From assembly GCA_020630975.1 (NCBI GenBank), contig JAHDID010000038.1, positions 1 to 58,352 of the forward strand: a DNA stretch of 58,352 nucleotides, in the 5' to 3' direction. The stretch is from Verrucomicrobiota bacterium. Lineage in GTDB: Bacteria; Verrucomicrobiota; Verrucomicrobiia; Verrucomicrobiales; DEV007. The notes below the pieces were generated by a model, which was not told the origin of the DNA, did no database searches, and saw nothing but the letters and a program-made list of their open reading frames with translations. Shown here piece after piece: positions 36,458 through 45,062 of the stretch; position 1 is the stretch's first letter; each line of letters starts with the position of its first letter. The position numbers and the translations under genes were made by a program.

Positions 36458-36844
36458 ATGCACATCTACGGCATAGGCATAGACATCGTCGATACCCAAA
36501 GAATCGCCGACTCCATCACTGGCGATCTCGGCGAGCGTTTCATCGCACGTATCTTTACTCCGGCCGAGCAAGAGTACTGCGAGCAGATGCGCTTTCCCGC
36601 ACCGCACTACGCCGCTCGCTTCGCCGCTAAGGAAGCCATCTCCAAAGCCTTTGGCATCGGCATCGGCGAAGACCTCAACTGGACCGATATGGAGATCCTC
36701 CGCGACGACCTAGGCAAACCCTACGTCACCCTCAGTGGGCGAGGTAAAGATTTCGCAGCCCAGCACGGCATCGACGAGATCATGATCAGCCTCAGCCACT
36801 CCGATAATCACGCCGCAGCAAATGCGGTGGCGGTGGTGGGGTAG
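36458..36844 (+). CDS. acpS: Holo-[acyl-carrier-protein] synthase AcpS
   Basis: The 128-residue protein matches AcpS, which transfers 4'-phosphopantetheine to ACP: YGIGIDIVDTQRIA at the start with the metal Asp, FAAKEAISKAFGIGIG in the middle and ISLSHSDNHAAA near the end. The length is family-typical. It is translated directly after the PPIase gene, and a cluster of palindromes follows. Confidence 0.94.
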   Translation: MHIYGIGIDIVDTQRIADSITGDLGERFIARIFTPAEQEYCEQMRFPAPHYAARFAAKEAISKAFGIGIGEDLNWTDMEILRDDLGKPYVTLSGRGKDFAAQHGIDEIMISLSHSDNHAAANAVAVVG

Positions 36845-37157
36845 AGATCATCCATTTCAAAGTTCCAGATGCAGCTTATTGCTTCCACAGGTGGCTCAGC
36901 CTGTCGGTCAGCTACAAGCTGACCCTACGTAGAATCAACCTTTAGTTGATCGACTTCCATCAGTCCCGGAGGGACTAAAAGACAGTAGCCGGTGGCAAGC
37001 ATAGCGCAGCCACCGGATGTTCCGGAAGTGAAACCGCACCCCGGCGGGGTGCTAGAAGCTTTATCTTCCCCCAAGGCTCTTCGATTTATTTACACCACCA
37101 CTGAGCTCACATCATGCATGTTGATTAGCTAGCGCATAGGGATTACGCTTACTTCCA
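36845..37157. repeat. Array of palindromic hairpins (REP-like)
   Basis: No gene is seen. Five palindromes follow each other: GGTCAGCT/AGCTGACC (36906-36924), ATCAAC/GTTGAT (36934-36950), AGTCCC/GGGACT (36962-36976), CCGGTGGC/GCCACCGG (36989-37016) and GCACCCC/GGGGTGC (37036-37052), with TTCCGGAA at 37020. Comparable strings of hairpins (GTCCCGGAGGGAC followed by TAGCCGGTGG) recur in Verrucomicrobiota and Planctomycetota genomes as intergenic repeats, from memory. Confidence 0.75.
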
Positions 37158-37679
37158 ATGAGGTTACACTGTTTTGCCTTCTCGATAATAATAGCAGCCC
37201 TGCTCATAGCCTGCTTTCTAAAATCTCGTAGCACCAAGGCCATCCTGACTCACAAACCGGCCATCCCCGAAAAATCACTTGTCGGTACCTCAATCAAAAG
37301 CGAGCAAGAAGCGATCGTCACCTTTCTAAGTGAGTGCAAGGTAATCAAAATAACTCAAGCGACTCATTCCCTCCGTCTGTTACTCGAAGGAAATATCGCT
37401 GTAGAAGCCGGTTTATATCTGGATCAATTGATCCCTAATCAAACCCACCCCATCAAAGTTGTCTCCGTGACTCGTTATGACTTCACTGTAGGCTGGGTCG
37501 ATGCACAAACCGGATTTTTGACCGGAGAGACGAAATCTTTCAAGTACAATTCTGGAGCGTTCCGTTACTTTGAGCTCGCGTCTTTACCACCTTCGCTAGA
37601 AAGTAGACATTGCCATAGTTTCCTCGAAACAGACAACTCTGTAGCTGGAGTCTCTTCCCGTCTCGACAGCGTCGAATGA
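37158..37679 (+). CDS. Putative membrane-anchored or lipoprotein, unknown function
   Basis: The 173-residue product begins with an export segment ending IIAALLIACFLKS, which could be a lipobox or a membrane anchor. A small mixed domain follows (LLLEGNIAVEAGLYLDQL, GWVDAQTGFLTGET). It looks like a real gene but is lower in GC than its flanks. The final ~38 codons overlap the convergent membrane-protein gene by 115 bp, so one of the two ends may be wrong. Confidence 0.5.
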   Translation: MRLHCFAFSIIIAALLIACFLKSRSTKAILTHKPAIPEKSLVGTSIKSEQEAIVTFLSECKVIKITQATHSLRLLLEGNIAVEAGLYLDQLIPNQTHPIKVVSVTRYDFTVGWVDAQTGFLTGETKSFKYNSGAFRYFELASLPPSLESRHCHSFLETDNSVAGVSSRLDSVE

Positions 37680-37900
37680 TGAATGAGCCAGTAAAATCCA
37701 GCTCCAGCCAGCGAGGTAGGCAAAACGATCAATAACCAGAACACCGGCGAAACAAACATCGTCGATCCTCGCTTTTTCTTCACGCGACAAGCATCGCGAA
37801 AAATTGCGATAGCCAGCACGAGGTGGGCTATCAAAATAAGATCGGTGAAAACCGTGATGACAACTTCGATTGGCAGGCCTGATGTCAGAGACTCCATCAT
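37565..37900 (-). CDS. Two-helix membrane protein, unknown function
   Basis: The product of about 111 residues has two clear membrane helices (VVITVFTDLILIAHLVLAIA and FWLLIVLPTSLAGAGFYWLI) with a basic cytoplasmic loop between (DACRVKKKRG). ATG 37900 is the first sensible start. It overlaps the end of the convergent upstream gene by 115 bp. No family recognised. Confidence 0.5.
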   Translation of the reverse strand: MMESLTSGLPIEVVITVFTDLILIAHLVLAIAIFRDACRVKKKRGSTMFVSPVFWLLIVLPTSLAGAGFYWLIHHSTLSRREETPATELSVSRKLWQCLLSSEGGKDASSK

Positions 37901-38025
37901 AATGAATCGGCCCAATCAAAACCTGAACTAGCCGGAAAAGCCAGTTCCTTTCCGTCCGCATCTTCGGCCTGTATCCTCCCCTTCTTCAGTGCTAATATCC
38001 TCTAGCAGCCACCGTTTCCCACACC

Positions 38026-40497
38026 ATGAAGCCTCTTTTCCTCATCTGCCTAGCCTTAGCTGCCGGTACTTTAGCCGCACGCGCCGCTCCGCAGATCATC
38101 AACTTCGCTCCAGAGGACCTGATCGCAGCGGAGGTCATCACCGCCCCCTTTGTGGTGAAGCAGCGCTACAAATCGATGGAAGGCCCCACGCAGATGGTCA
38201 CCATCACGCCGCAGGGTCTGGCCGTCCGGCAGGAGCCCCTGAAACTGATGCTGGAGGCTTCTGAGGAAAATCGCAACATCTCCTACGGCCTGATCGCCCC
38301 TGCTACCAAGACTCGCCACCTCATGTGGTTCCTCGGAGCCAAAATCGAAGTTCTCGACGAGGTCGAAGACCGCGTGATCTCGCCTGAGTACATGTGCCAC
38401 CTGAATCTCGACACCAATCTCAACATACGCCGCGATAGCTTCCCCATGTCGCCTGGCACGAATACTCGGCTACTCACTCTCACCGGAGGGGCGATGGACT
38501 TTTTCTTCCCACCAGGCTACGGGCTGCCGGTGGCCAGCGACGAAGAGCACGACGTGACCTTCCAAGTGCTAAACCACAACCGCGACGAGCCGATCTCCGT
38601 GCGCCACCGGCTCACGCTCTACTACGTGGCCGACCATCAGCTGCAGTCACCCATGCAACCGCTGATCTACGATGTGCCATTCGTAGCGGTACCGGTGGAT
38701 GAGGGAGGCAAAGCCGACGAGCGCTTCAAAGTCTCTCGCTGCTCCTGCTGCACCCCACTAAAATACGGAGCCGAGGCCGACAATGCTATCGGCGGTCTCT
38801 TCGACGGGCCCGAGGGCAAAAAATACTCCGGCCACTGGTCGGTGCCACCGGGGCCATCTGAGTTCCGCTTTCCTCTACGCTACTACGCCCGCAGCTTTGG
38901 CAGCTACGAGACCACTGCCCATGCGATGATCCCACACATCCACCCCTACTGTACTGAGATGACGGTGATCGAGCACGACCCTACCTGCTCGACCAGCCGC
39001 GTGATCTATCGCTCGCAGGTAAAAAATAAAGAACACGAAACAGGCCTGCTCGATATCGATCGTTTCTCCTCGGCCCAAGGACTGGAGATCCATCCCGACC
39101 GCCAATATGAGCTCGCTGTGCACTACGATAATAGCAGCGGCATCGCTCAGGACTCGATGGCCACCATGGCGATCTACACGCATGACAAACGCTTCATCAA
39201 ACCACACTGGACCCAGAATGAGATCGAAGACATCAAGCTGAATGGACTGATCAATCTACCTTTCGATCCCCGAGAGAATGTGAAAGTCTTTCTCGATACC
39301 AACCTCGGAGGGATCGAAGTGGAGCTCAATGCCATCGACTATCCCGATATCGTCTTCCCTTTCCTCCAGCGATTGGATTACGGTAGTTTCGATGGGCTGT
39401 CTTTCTATCGAGTGCAGGCGGGGACCTATGCGCAGACCCATCACATCACCCGCGAGCGGCCGAAGCTCCAGCCCTACACCGGCCCGATCCCCGAGGAAAA
39501 AAGCTTTGCCCGCTGGGCACAGGGCCAGGGCACCATCCTCATGCCACAGAGCGCCGGTCCCTCACAGGGCAATTCCTCCTTTCTCCTCAGCCTCCAGCCC
39601 ATGGTGGCCGATGCGGGGTATGTGGTCTTTGGCCGTATCACCAAGGGGAAAGCCGTGCTCGATCGCCTCTCCCGAGTGCCCGCCAGCGAGGATCTCACTC
39701 CCGAGCAGCGTATCGAGATCCGCACTGCTTACCGCGTGGTGCCGATCGAGGATGAACTCGCCAAAACCGCACAAGACGATCCCGCCGCTCTCCTGCAGAT
39801 GCTCGCCGCCGGACGTATCGCGCCCACCTCTCCGCCACCGCCCTCGCGACCGGCAGGCATGTTTGGCCTACCTACGGTGTCGGATACCTTTGAGAGCTGT
39901 GGTGTCGCGCCTCGCTTCGATGCTTTTGTCCCCTGCTCTCTGGCAGAAACCGCCCAAGGCAACCATCTGCTGATCAAAACCAGCTACGGCAATATGATGT
40001 GCGAGCTCTACCCCGAGGCAGCCCCCGAGCACGTCGCCCAGATCAAAAAACTAGTCGCCAACCGCTGCTACGATGGCTCGACCATCGTCCGCATCGACAA
40101 AGACTTTGTCGCCCAGATCGAAGACCTCGACTACAAACGCACCGGACCTCTGTCGCCCACGCAAAAAGCCCTCATCAGTCCGCTACCGCTCGAGGTTTTC
40201 CCCAATCTCAATCACCAGAGAGGCACACTATCCATGGCGCGCTCGGATGACCCAGGCTCGGCCAAAACCTCATTTTCCTTCCTACTAAACGCTGCCCCCC
40301 ATCTCGACCAGCAGTACACCGTCTTTGGCAAAGTCATCGAGGGGCTCGCCGTACTAGATGAGATCGAGGCCCGAGCGACCTCCGACGCGTACGCTCCCAG
40401 CGAGTGGATCCAGCTAGAGTCCGTGCAGATCGTGCGCCCGACAGATGAGGCACTCTCGGCAGCGACAGCTACAGAGAAACAGGAGGTAGCACCATAG
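38026..40497 (+). CDS. Secreted protein: copper-monooxygenase-like region fused to two cyclophilin domains
   Basis: This 823-residue protein has a signal peptide (residues 1-21). A large N-terminal part carries a Cys-rich SRCSCCTPLKYG motif, then PHIHPYCTEMTVI (HxH near residue 307) and ELAVHYDNSSGIAQDSMATM near residue 365. This resembles Cu type II, PHM-like monooxygenase domains. Two cyclophilin-like domains follow, about 425-560 (VKVFLDTNLGGIEVEL ... DAGYVVFGRITKG) and 645-800 (GTLSMARSDDPG ... YTVFGKVIEG). In both, the catalytic Arg box is changed (SFYRVQ, TIVRID). The permease gene overlaps its stop codon. Confidence 0.72.
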   Translation: MKPLFLICLALAAGTLAARAAPQIINFAPEDLIAAEVITAPFVVKQRYKSMEGPTQMVTITPQGLAVRQEPLKLMLEASEENRNISYGLIAPATKTRHLMWFLGAKIEVLDEVEDRVISPEYMCHLNLDTNLNIRRDSFPMSPGTNTRLLTLTGGAMDFFFPPGYGLPVASDEEHDVTFQVLNHNRDEPISVRHRLTLYYVADHQLQSPMQPLIYDVPFVAVPVDEGGKADERFKVSRCSCCTPLKYGAEADNAIGGLFDGPEGKKYSGHWSVPPGPSEFRFPLRYYARSFGSYETTAHAMIPHIHPYCTEMTVIEHDPTCSTSRVIYRSQVKNKEHETGLLDIDRFSSAQGLEIHPDRQYELAVHYDNSSGIAQDSMATMAIYTHDKRFIKPHWTQNEIEDIKLNGLINLPFDPRENVKVFLDTNLGGIEVELNAIDYPDIVFPFLQRLDYGSFDGLSFYRVQAGTYAQTHHITRERPKLQPYTGPIPEEKSFARWAQGQGTILMPQSAGPSQGNSSFLLSLQPMVADAGYVVFGRITKGKAVLDRLSRVPASEDLTPEQRIEIRTAYRVVPIEDELAKTAQDDPAALLQMLAAGRIAPTSPPPPSRPAGMFGLPTVSDTFESCGVAPRFDAFVPCSLAETAQGNHLLIKTSYGNMMCELYPEAAPEHVAQIKKLVANRCYDGSTIVRIDKDFVAQIEDLDYKRTGPLSPTQKALISPLPLEVFPNLNHQRGTLSMARSDDPGSAKTSFSFLLNAAPHLDQQYTVFGKVIEGLAVLDEIEARATSDAYAPSEWIQLESVQIVRPTDEALSAATATEKQEVAP

Positions 40498-41246
40498 ATC
40501 TACCCTTTGATAGCACCTGGGGCGTGATCGCACTCGCCTCGGTCGGCGCCTTCAGCCTCGGCATCTCAAAGACTGGCTTCCCCGGGCTGGCACTGGTGAA
40601 TATTCTGATCATCGCCGAGTGTTTTGGGGCCAAAGCCAGTGTCGGCATCATCCTGCCCATGCTCATCCTTTGCGATGTGCTGGTGTTTCCTTTTTTTCGC
40701 AAATACGCCCGCTGGGCCGATATTTTGCCCCTGCTACCGGCGACTTTGCTCGGCCTGGCCATCGGATATTTTCTACTCGATACCATCGACGATACCACCG
40801 CCCGCCGAGTGATCGGTGCCATCATCCTGATCCTGCTCGCCCTCCAGCTACTGCGCGAGTATCGCCGCCAGTTTCTGGAGAATCTACCCGACTCACGCTG
40901 GTTTCTCGCTGGATCAGGCCTAGCCATCGGCACCTCCACCATGGTCGCCAATGCCGCTGGCCCCGTCTACTCGATCTACGCCCTCGTGCACCGCATGCCC
41001 AAGGAGGCGTTTCTCGGCGTGGCCGCCCGTTTCTTTCTACTGATCAATGTGCTCAAAGTGCCCCTCCTCGGCCAGCTCGACCTGATCCATGGCGATTCCC
41101 TAAAGCTAAATCTCCTACTGGTCCCCAGTATCGTGCTCGGCATCCTGATCGGCAGAAAGCTGATCCATCTCGTCCCCCAGCGCATCTTCGAGTGGCTACT
41201 CTATATCTTTTCCCTGATAGCGGGACTCAGGCTGCTATTGGCTTAG
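40494..41246 (+). CDS. TauE/SafE-family permease, apparently starting at ATA
   Basis: This product of about 250 residues is a sulfite/organosulfonate exporter-like TauE/SafE (DUF81) protein with seven to eight helices. GISKTGFPGLALVN near the start is the typical repeat core, as is GTSTMVANAAGPVYSIY in the second half. In-frame codons upstream of GTG 40524 read D-L-P-F-D-S-T-W-G, a natural N-terminus, back to ATA 40494. That ATA overlaps the previous stop as ATAG and lies 7 nt after a strong GGAGG. No ATG, TTG or CTG is available between. It could also start at GTG 40524, which lacks a good ribosome site. It is coupled to the cyclophilin-fusion gene. It may export sulfite released from organosulfur metabolism. 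Confidence 0.85.
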   Translation: MDLPFDSTWGVIALASVGAFSLGISKTGFPGLALVNILIIAECFGAKASVGIILPMLILCDVLVFPFFRKYARWADILPLLPATLLGLAIGYFLLDTIDDTTARRVIGAIILILLALQLLREYRRQFLENLPDSRWFLAGSGLAIGTSTMVANAAGPVYSIYALVHRMPKEAFLGVAARFFLLINVLKVPLLGQLDLIHGDSLKLNLLLVPSIVLGILIGRKLIHLVPQRIFEWLLYIFSLIAGLRLLLA

Positions 41247-41276
41247 GCGGAAGAATGTGACTACAATGAGCCCATC

Positions 41277-42647
41277 ATGACACGGCTCTTTACCAGCATC
41301 ATTTGTCTACTCTCCCTGTATGGCCTACAAGCAGAGGAGCGCCCCAATATCCTACTCATCATGGCCGACGATCTGGGCATCGAGGGACTAGGCTGCTATG
41401 GAGGTGATTCCTACCCCACACCTCGCCTCGATCAGCTGGCAGAGGAGGGCATGCGCTTTACCCATGGCTACTCTCAGCCCCTCTGCACGCCCACGCGAGT
41501 GCAGATCATGACCGGCAAGTACAACCACCGCAATTGGCTATACTTTGGTATACTCGATCCCAGCGAGCGCACCTTTGGCCACCTGATGTCAGATGCCGGC
41601 TACCGCACCGCCATCGCCGGCAAATGGCAGCTCCAGAGCTACGACCCGCCAGATTTCCCGGGGTCTGAAAAGCGCCGAGGCACGGGTATGAAAGTCAATG
41701 AAGCCGGATTCGATGAGTATCAGCTATTCCACAGCTGGCACACCGAGGACAAAGGCTCGCGCTACGGTCACCCCAGCTACGATCGCAATGGCGAGATACA
41801 CAAAGATCTCGTCGATCAATATGGCCCCGATGCATCGGTCGACTTCATTCTCGATTTCTATCGCCGCCATCAGGATGAGCCCTCATTTGTGTATTATCCC
41901 ATGGCGCTCCCCCACTGGCCCGTCAATCCCACCCCCGACTCAGCAGACTGGTCCGATCCGAAAAAGCGCCTCGCCGAGGATGATAAATACTTCGCCGATA
42001 TGGTCACCTACATGGACAAACTCGTCGGCCGACTCGTAGATGGCCTTCAGGAGCTAGGGCTCAGAGAAAAGACGCTAGTCATCTTTTACTCCGATAATGG
42101 CACCGACAAGAAGGTGACCTCCCAGTTCCGCGGCCAACCAGTCAAAGGTGGAAAAAACTCCGTGCTCCAGACCGGCATCCGCGTGCCCCTCATCATCAGT
42201 CAGCCTGGCACCGTAAAGCCTGCAGTCGTCAGCGACCTAGTCGATGCCTCCGATTTTCTACCGACCTTTGCCGAGCTGGCAGGTATCGATATACCTAGCG
42301 ACTGGCACTGCGATGGCATCTCCTTTGCTCCTGTCCTATCGGGCCAGAAGGGCACCCGCGATACCGCTTTCTTCTGGTACGATCCCCGCCCCGGCTGGGA
42401 CAAGGAACAATTCCGCAGACATATCTTCGCCCTCGATCACAACTACAAGCGCTTCTCCGATGGCCGCTTCTTCGCCATCGATGGCGATGGCTTCAAAGAA
42501 CAGCCCCTAGATAGTAAATCTCTCACCGGAGAAGCCGAAAAAGCCTACCAGAGACTAGGCAAAGTCATCGATACCACCATGTCCACTGGGCCCATCTCGG
42601 CAGCAGCCAAAATGAAGGTAGATGCCTTTGGAAATATCGAGAAGTAG
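41277..42647 (+). CDS. Secreted sulfatase (CTPTR type)
   Basis: This 456-residue protein has a signal peptide (TRLFTSIICLLSLYGLQA), then LLIMADDLGIEGLGCYG. The formylglycine signature CTPTRVQIMTGKYNH is preceded by QPL, and the metal ligand segment is FYSDNGTDKKV. The Cys allows maturation to formylglycine. The substrate is not readable. It starts 30 bp after the permease gene and probably belongs to the same transcript; sulfite or sulfate export would suit this pairing, by inference. Confidence 0.88.
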   Translation: MTRLFTSIICLLSLYGLQAEERPNILLIMADDLGIEGLGCYGGDSYPTPRLDQLAEEGMRFTHGYSQPLCTPTRVQIMTGKYNHRNWLYFGILDPSERTFGHLMSDAGYRTAIAGKWQLQSYDPPDFPGSEKRRGTGMKVNEAGFDEYQLFHSWHTEDKGSRYGHPSYDRNGEIHKDLVDQYGPDASVDFILDFYRRHQDEPSFVYYPMALPHWPVNPTPDSADWSDPKKRLAEDDKYFADMVTYMDKLVGRLVDGLQELGLREKTLVIFYSDNGTDKKVTSQFRGQPVKGGKNSVLQTGIRVPLIISQPGTVKPAVVSDLVDASDFLPTFAELAGIDIPSDWHCDGISFAPVLSGQKGTRDTAFFWYDPRPGWDKEQFRRHIFALDHNYKRFSDGRFFAIDGDGFKEQPLDSKSLTGEAEKAYQRLGKVIDTTMSTGPISAAAKMKVDAFGNIEK

Positions 42648-42651
42648 CCCA

Positions 42652-42690
42652 AATTCAATAGGGTACAATTTTCATTCAATAGGGTACAAT
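42652..42690 (-). repeat. 39-bp tandem-unit element, copy C
   Basis: Read on the minus strand, two ATTGTACCCTATTGAAT units are 21 bp apart, joined by GAAA. It fills the 51-bp gap between the sulfatase stop and the mtfA ATG (42699). Its orientation relative to the downstream gene is opposite to the other copies. Confidence 0.95.
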
Positions 42691-42698
42691 CCCCTCCT

Positions 42699-43451
42699 AT
42701 GAGCGACTGGTTTACCAGAATCTTCCGCCCACGGCTGCATCGCCGCCGCCAGTGGGCTACCAAGCCTATCCCCAAAGAATGGCAAACGATCATCGCCGAG
42801 AATGTTCCTTTCGCCGAGCGATTGCCCGCTACTCTTCAGCGCCAGCTCGAGCAGCGAGTCGTCGTCTTTCTACGCGAAAAATCATTCGAAGCCTGTGGTG
42901 ATCTAGGCGAGATCACTGATGAGATACGAGTCACTATCGCAGCCCAGGCCTGCATGCTCACACTCGGTCGGGAGGAGTATTACGATCGGCTGCGCAGCAT
43001 CCTCATCTACCCCTCCAGCTACTTTGCCAGCGAGGATGGCCAGGGCCACCGTTTCGGCGAGTCGTGGACACATGGATCTGTGGTGCTCGCCTGGGACAAT
43101 GTCCAGCACGGCGCTTTTGACATGCGCGACGGGCACAATCTCGTCTGGCACGAGTTTGCCCACCAACTAGATCAGGCCGATGGCGTCGGCGATGGTGCTC
43201 CGATCCTCAATCCCAGATCTCGCTACGTCACCTGGGCCCGAGCCTTTGGCGAAGCCTACGCCAAACTACTCAAACGCCTAGAGAGAAACCACCGCACCGT
43301 CATCGATGAATACGGTGCCACCAATCCCGCCGAATTCTTCGCCGTAGCCACCGAGACCTTTCTAGAGAAACCCAAACAACTAAAGAAACGCTACCCCGAC
43401 CTCTATCAGGAGCTAGCGGAATACTACTGTCTGGATCCCGTGGAGTGGTAG
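42699..43451 (+). CDS. mtfA: MtfA-like zinc peptidase
   Basis: The 250-residue protein matches MtfA/YeeI (M90 family). The metalloprotease motif is WHEFAHQLDQADG near residue 151, and the family opening RRRQWATKPIP and the C-terminal AVATETFLEKPKQLKKRYPDLY are present. In E. coli MtfA binds the repressor Mlc and controls the glucose PTS; that partner is not in the window. A 39-bp element lies directly upstream of the start. Confidence 0.9.
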   Translation: MSDWFTRIFRPRLHRRRQWATKPIPKEWQTIIAENVPFAERLPATLQRQLEQRVVVFLREKSFEACGDLGEITDEIRVTIAAQACMLTLGREEYYDRLRSILIYPSSYFASEDGQGHRFGESWTHGSVVLAWDNVQHGAFDMRDGHNLVWHEFAHQLDQADGVGDGAPILNPRSRYVTWARAFGEAYAKLLKRLERNHRTVIDEYGATNPAEFFAVATETFLEKPKQLKKRYPDLYQELAEYYCLDPVEW

Positions 43452-43477
43452 GCAAATAGTATAACAGGATACCGAAA

Positions 43478-43493
43478 GTGGCAGCGAGCGTCA
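43478..43493. repeat. GTGGCAGCGAGCGTCA repeat copy
   Basis: The 16-bp word also found inverted at 21327-21342. Here it sits in an imperfect hairpin (AAAGTG ... CACTTT) in the 62-bp gap between two convergent genes, so it might also act as a terminator. Confidence 0.5.
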
Positions 43494-43513
43494 CTTTGCC
43501 TATCGATAGTCAA

Positions 43514-44659
43514 TCACTCGCACAGCACCCTCAACTTCTCCAAGCCCTCCAACACACGCTCACGCGGGCAGCCGAAATTGAATCGAATATTCTGCGGTGA
43601 ATTAAAATAAGCCCCATCGGATACAAATATCTGAGACTGCTTTTCCACAAACTGAGCTGGATTATCGTGGCCCAATTTTGAGCAATCCAACCACGCCAAG
43701 TAAGTCGCCTGGATGTGAGTCATAGTCACACTCGGTAGATAGTCTTTCACAAAAGCCTCGAGCACATCTCGGTTTCCCCGTAGGTACTCCAGCAGCTCCT
43801 GGCGCCAAGACTCACCATCGCGGTAGGCGGCCTCGGCCCCATAATAGGCTAGGCAATTAATCTCTGGCGCCGTGTGTCCCTTAGCGGCTTTGAACCTAGC
43901 ACGCAGACGATCATTCTCTACGATCGCATAGGCAAACGCGAGGCCCGCGATATTGTAAGTCTTCGAAGGTGAGTGCAGGACGATGGTATTCTGCCGAAGT
44001 TTATCAGCGAGATTCAGCGTGCTGTAGAAAGGTGTATCCGCCTCGTCGAGCACCAAATCGCAGTGAACCTCATCCGCTACTAGCACGATGCCTTTCTCCA
44101 GACACCACTCCGCCAGCCGAGTGATCTCCTCTGCTGAAAAACAACGCCCCAGCGGATTCTGCGGACTGCACAAAATAAACAGCTTCGTGCGCTCGGTAAC
44201 TGCCGCATCCATAGCCTCCCAGTCGAAGCTCCATTGCCCGTCCTCCAACACATGCGGCACCTTCACCGTCTTCATCTGCGCATCCTTGGCCACGGTCAGA
44301 AATGGTGGGTAAACCGGCGTGCAAGTCATCACCTCATCGCCCGACTTTCCCAGAGCACGTGCTGCCAGACTCAAAGCCGGCACCAGTCCTCCCAGATACA
44401 CGATATCATCCGTATCGGCCTGATAGCCATGCCGCCGCTCCAGATACCCTACGACCTCTGCCACCAGCCCATCGTGCGGCCTCGCATAGCCAAACACCCC
44501 ATGCTCCACCCGCTCACACAGCGCCTCCAGCACCGCCGGAGGCGAGACAAAGTCCATATCCGCCACCCAAAACGGATCTAACTCTGGGCGCATATCCCAT
44601 TTGAGCGATCCCGTGTCACGGCGCGGAATGATGGTGTCGAAAGATGAAGAGGTAAGCAT
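43514..44659 (-). CDS. PatB/MalY-type PLP aminotransferase (C-S lyase)
   Basis: This 381-residue protein has a PLP fold type I layout. The lysine is in HSPSKTYNIAGLAFA near residue 232, LFILCSPQNPLGRCF near 160 and LVADEVHCDLVLD near 195. The N-terminus (GSLKWDMRPELDPFWVADMDF) matches the PatB/MalY group, which cleaves cystathionine or cysteine S-conjugates. The specific reaction cannot be read here. It converges with mtfA. Confidence 0.88.
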   Translation of the reverse strand: MLTSSSFDTIIPRRDTGSLKWDMRPELDPFWVADMDFVSPPAVLEALCERVEHGVFGYARPHDGLVAEVVGYLERRHGYQADTDDIVYLGGLVPALSLAARALGKSGDEVMTCTPVYPPFLTVAKDAQMKTVKVPHVLEDGQWSFDWEAMDAAVTERTKLFILCSPQNPLGRCFSAEEITRLAEWCLEKGIVLVADEVHCDLVLDEADTPFYSTLNLADKLRQNTIVLHSPSKTYNIAGLAFAYAIVENDRLRARFKAAKGHTAPEINCLAYYGAEAAYRDGESWRQELLEYLRGNRDVLEAFVKDYLPSVTMTHIQATYLAWLDCSKLGHDNPAQFVEKQSQIFVSDGAYFNSPQNIRFNFGCPRERVLEGLEKLRVLCE

Positions 44660-44810
44660 GTTTTAAATCTAGCCTGATAGAATCGGAAGCTTTCTCAGAA
44701 TGCGCCACTGTTTTTTTACTGCCCGTTCTCAAGGTTTCGGACGCCAAAAGCTACTAGCATGCTGGTACAATCAGGACTATGGTTCAGAAGAGTTTCTAAA
44801 CATCAAAGCC

Positions 44811-45062
44811 ATGAGTGTTAGTGAAATCGCAAATCAATTGCTGGTATTGCCGGTCGATCACCGAGCAAAACTGGCAAAAATATTAGCGGATAGTGTCGAT
44901 GATTTTGTCGATGGGCGGATTGAAGACTCGTGGAATGCAGTCGTCGCTGATCGAATCGCCGAAACAGAATCGGGCGAAGGCGAATTGACCGAATCCTCTG
45001 ATGTCCATTTAGAAGCACGTCGCCGACTTGAAGAAGCTCGTAAAATATCATCTGCACGCTAG
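44811..45062 (+). CDS. Antitoxin, putative addiction module component
   Basis: This 83-residue acidic protein starts at ATG 44811 with MSVSEIANQLLVLPVDHRAKLAKILADS, matching the antitoxin family that pairs with RelE/ParE toxins (usually encoded in that order). Its stop overlaps the toxin frame start. The pairing and sequence are what identify it. The toxin gene downstream is broken, so the antitoxin may be a relic. Confidence 0.75.
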   Translation: MSVSEIANQLLVLPVDHRAKLAKILADSVDDFVDGRIEDSWNAVVADRIAETESGEGELTESSDVHLEARRRLEEARKISSAR

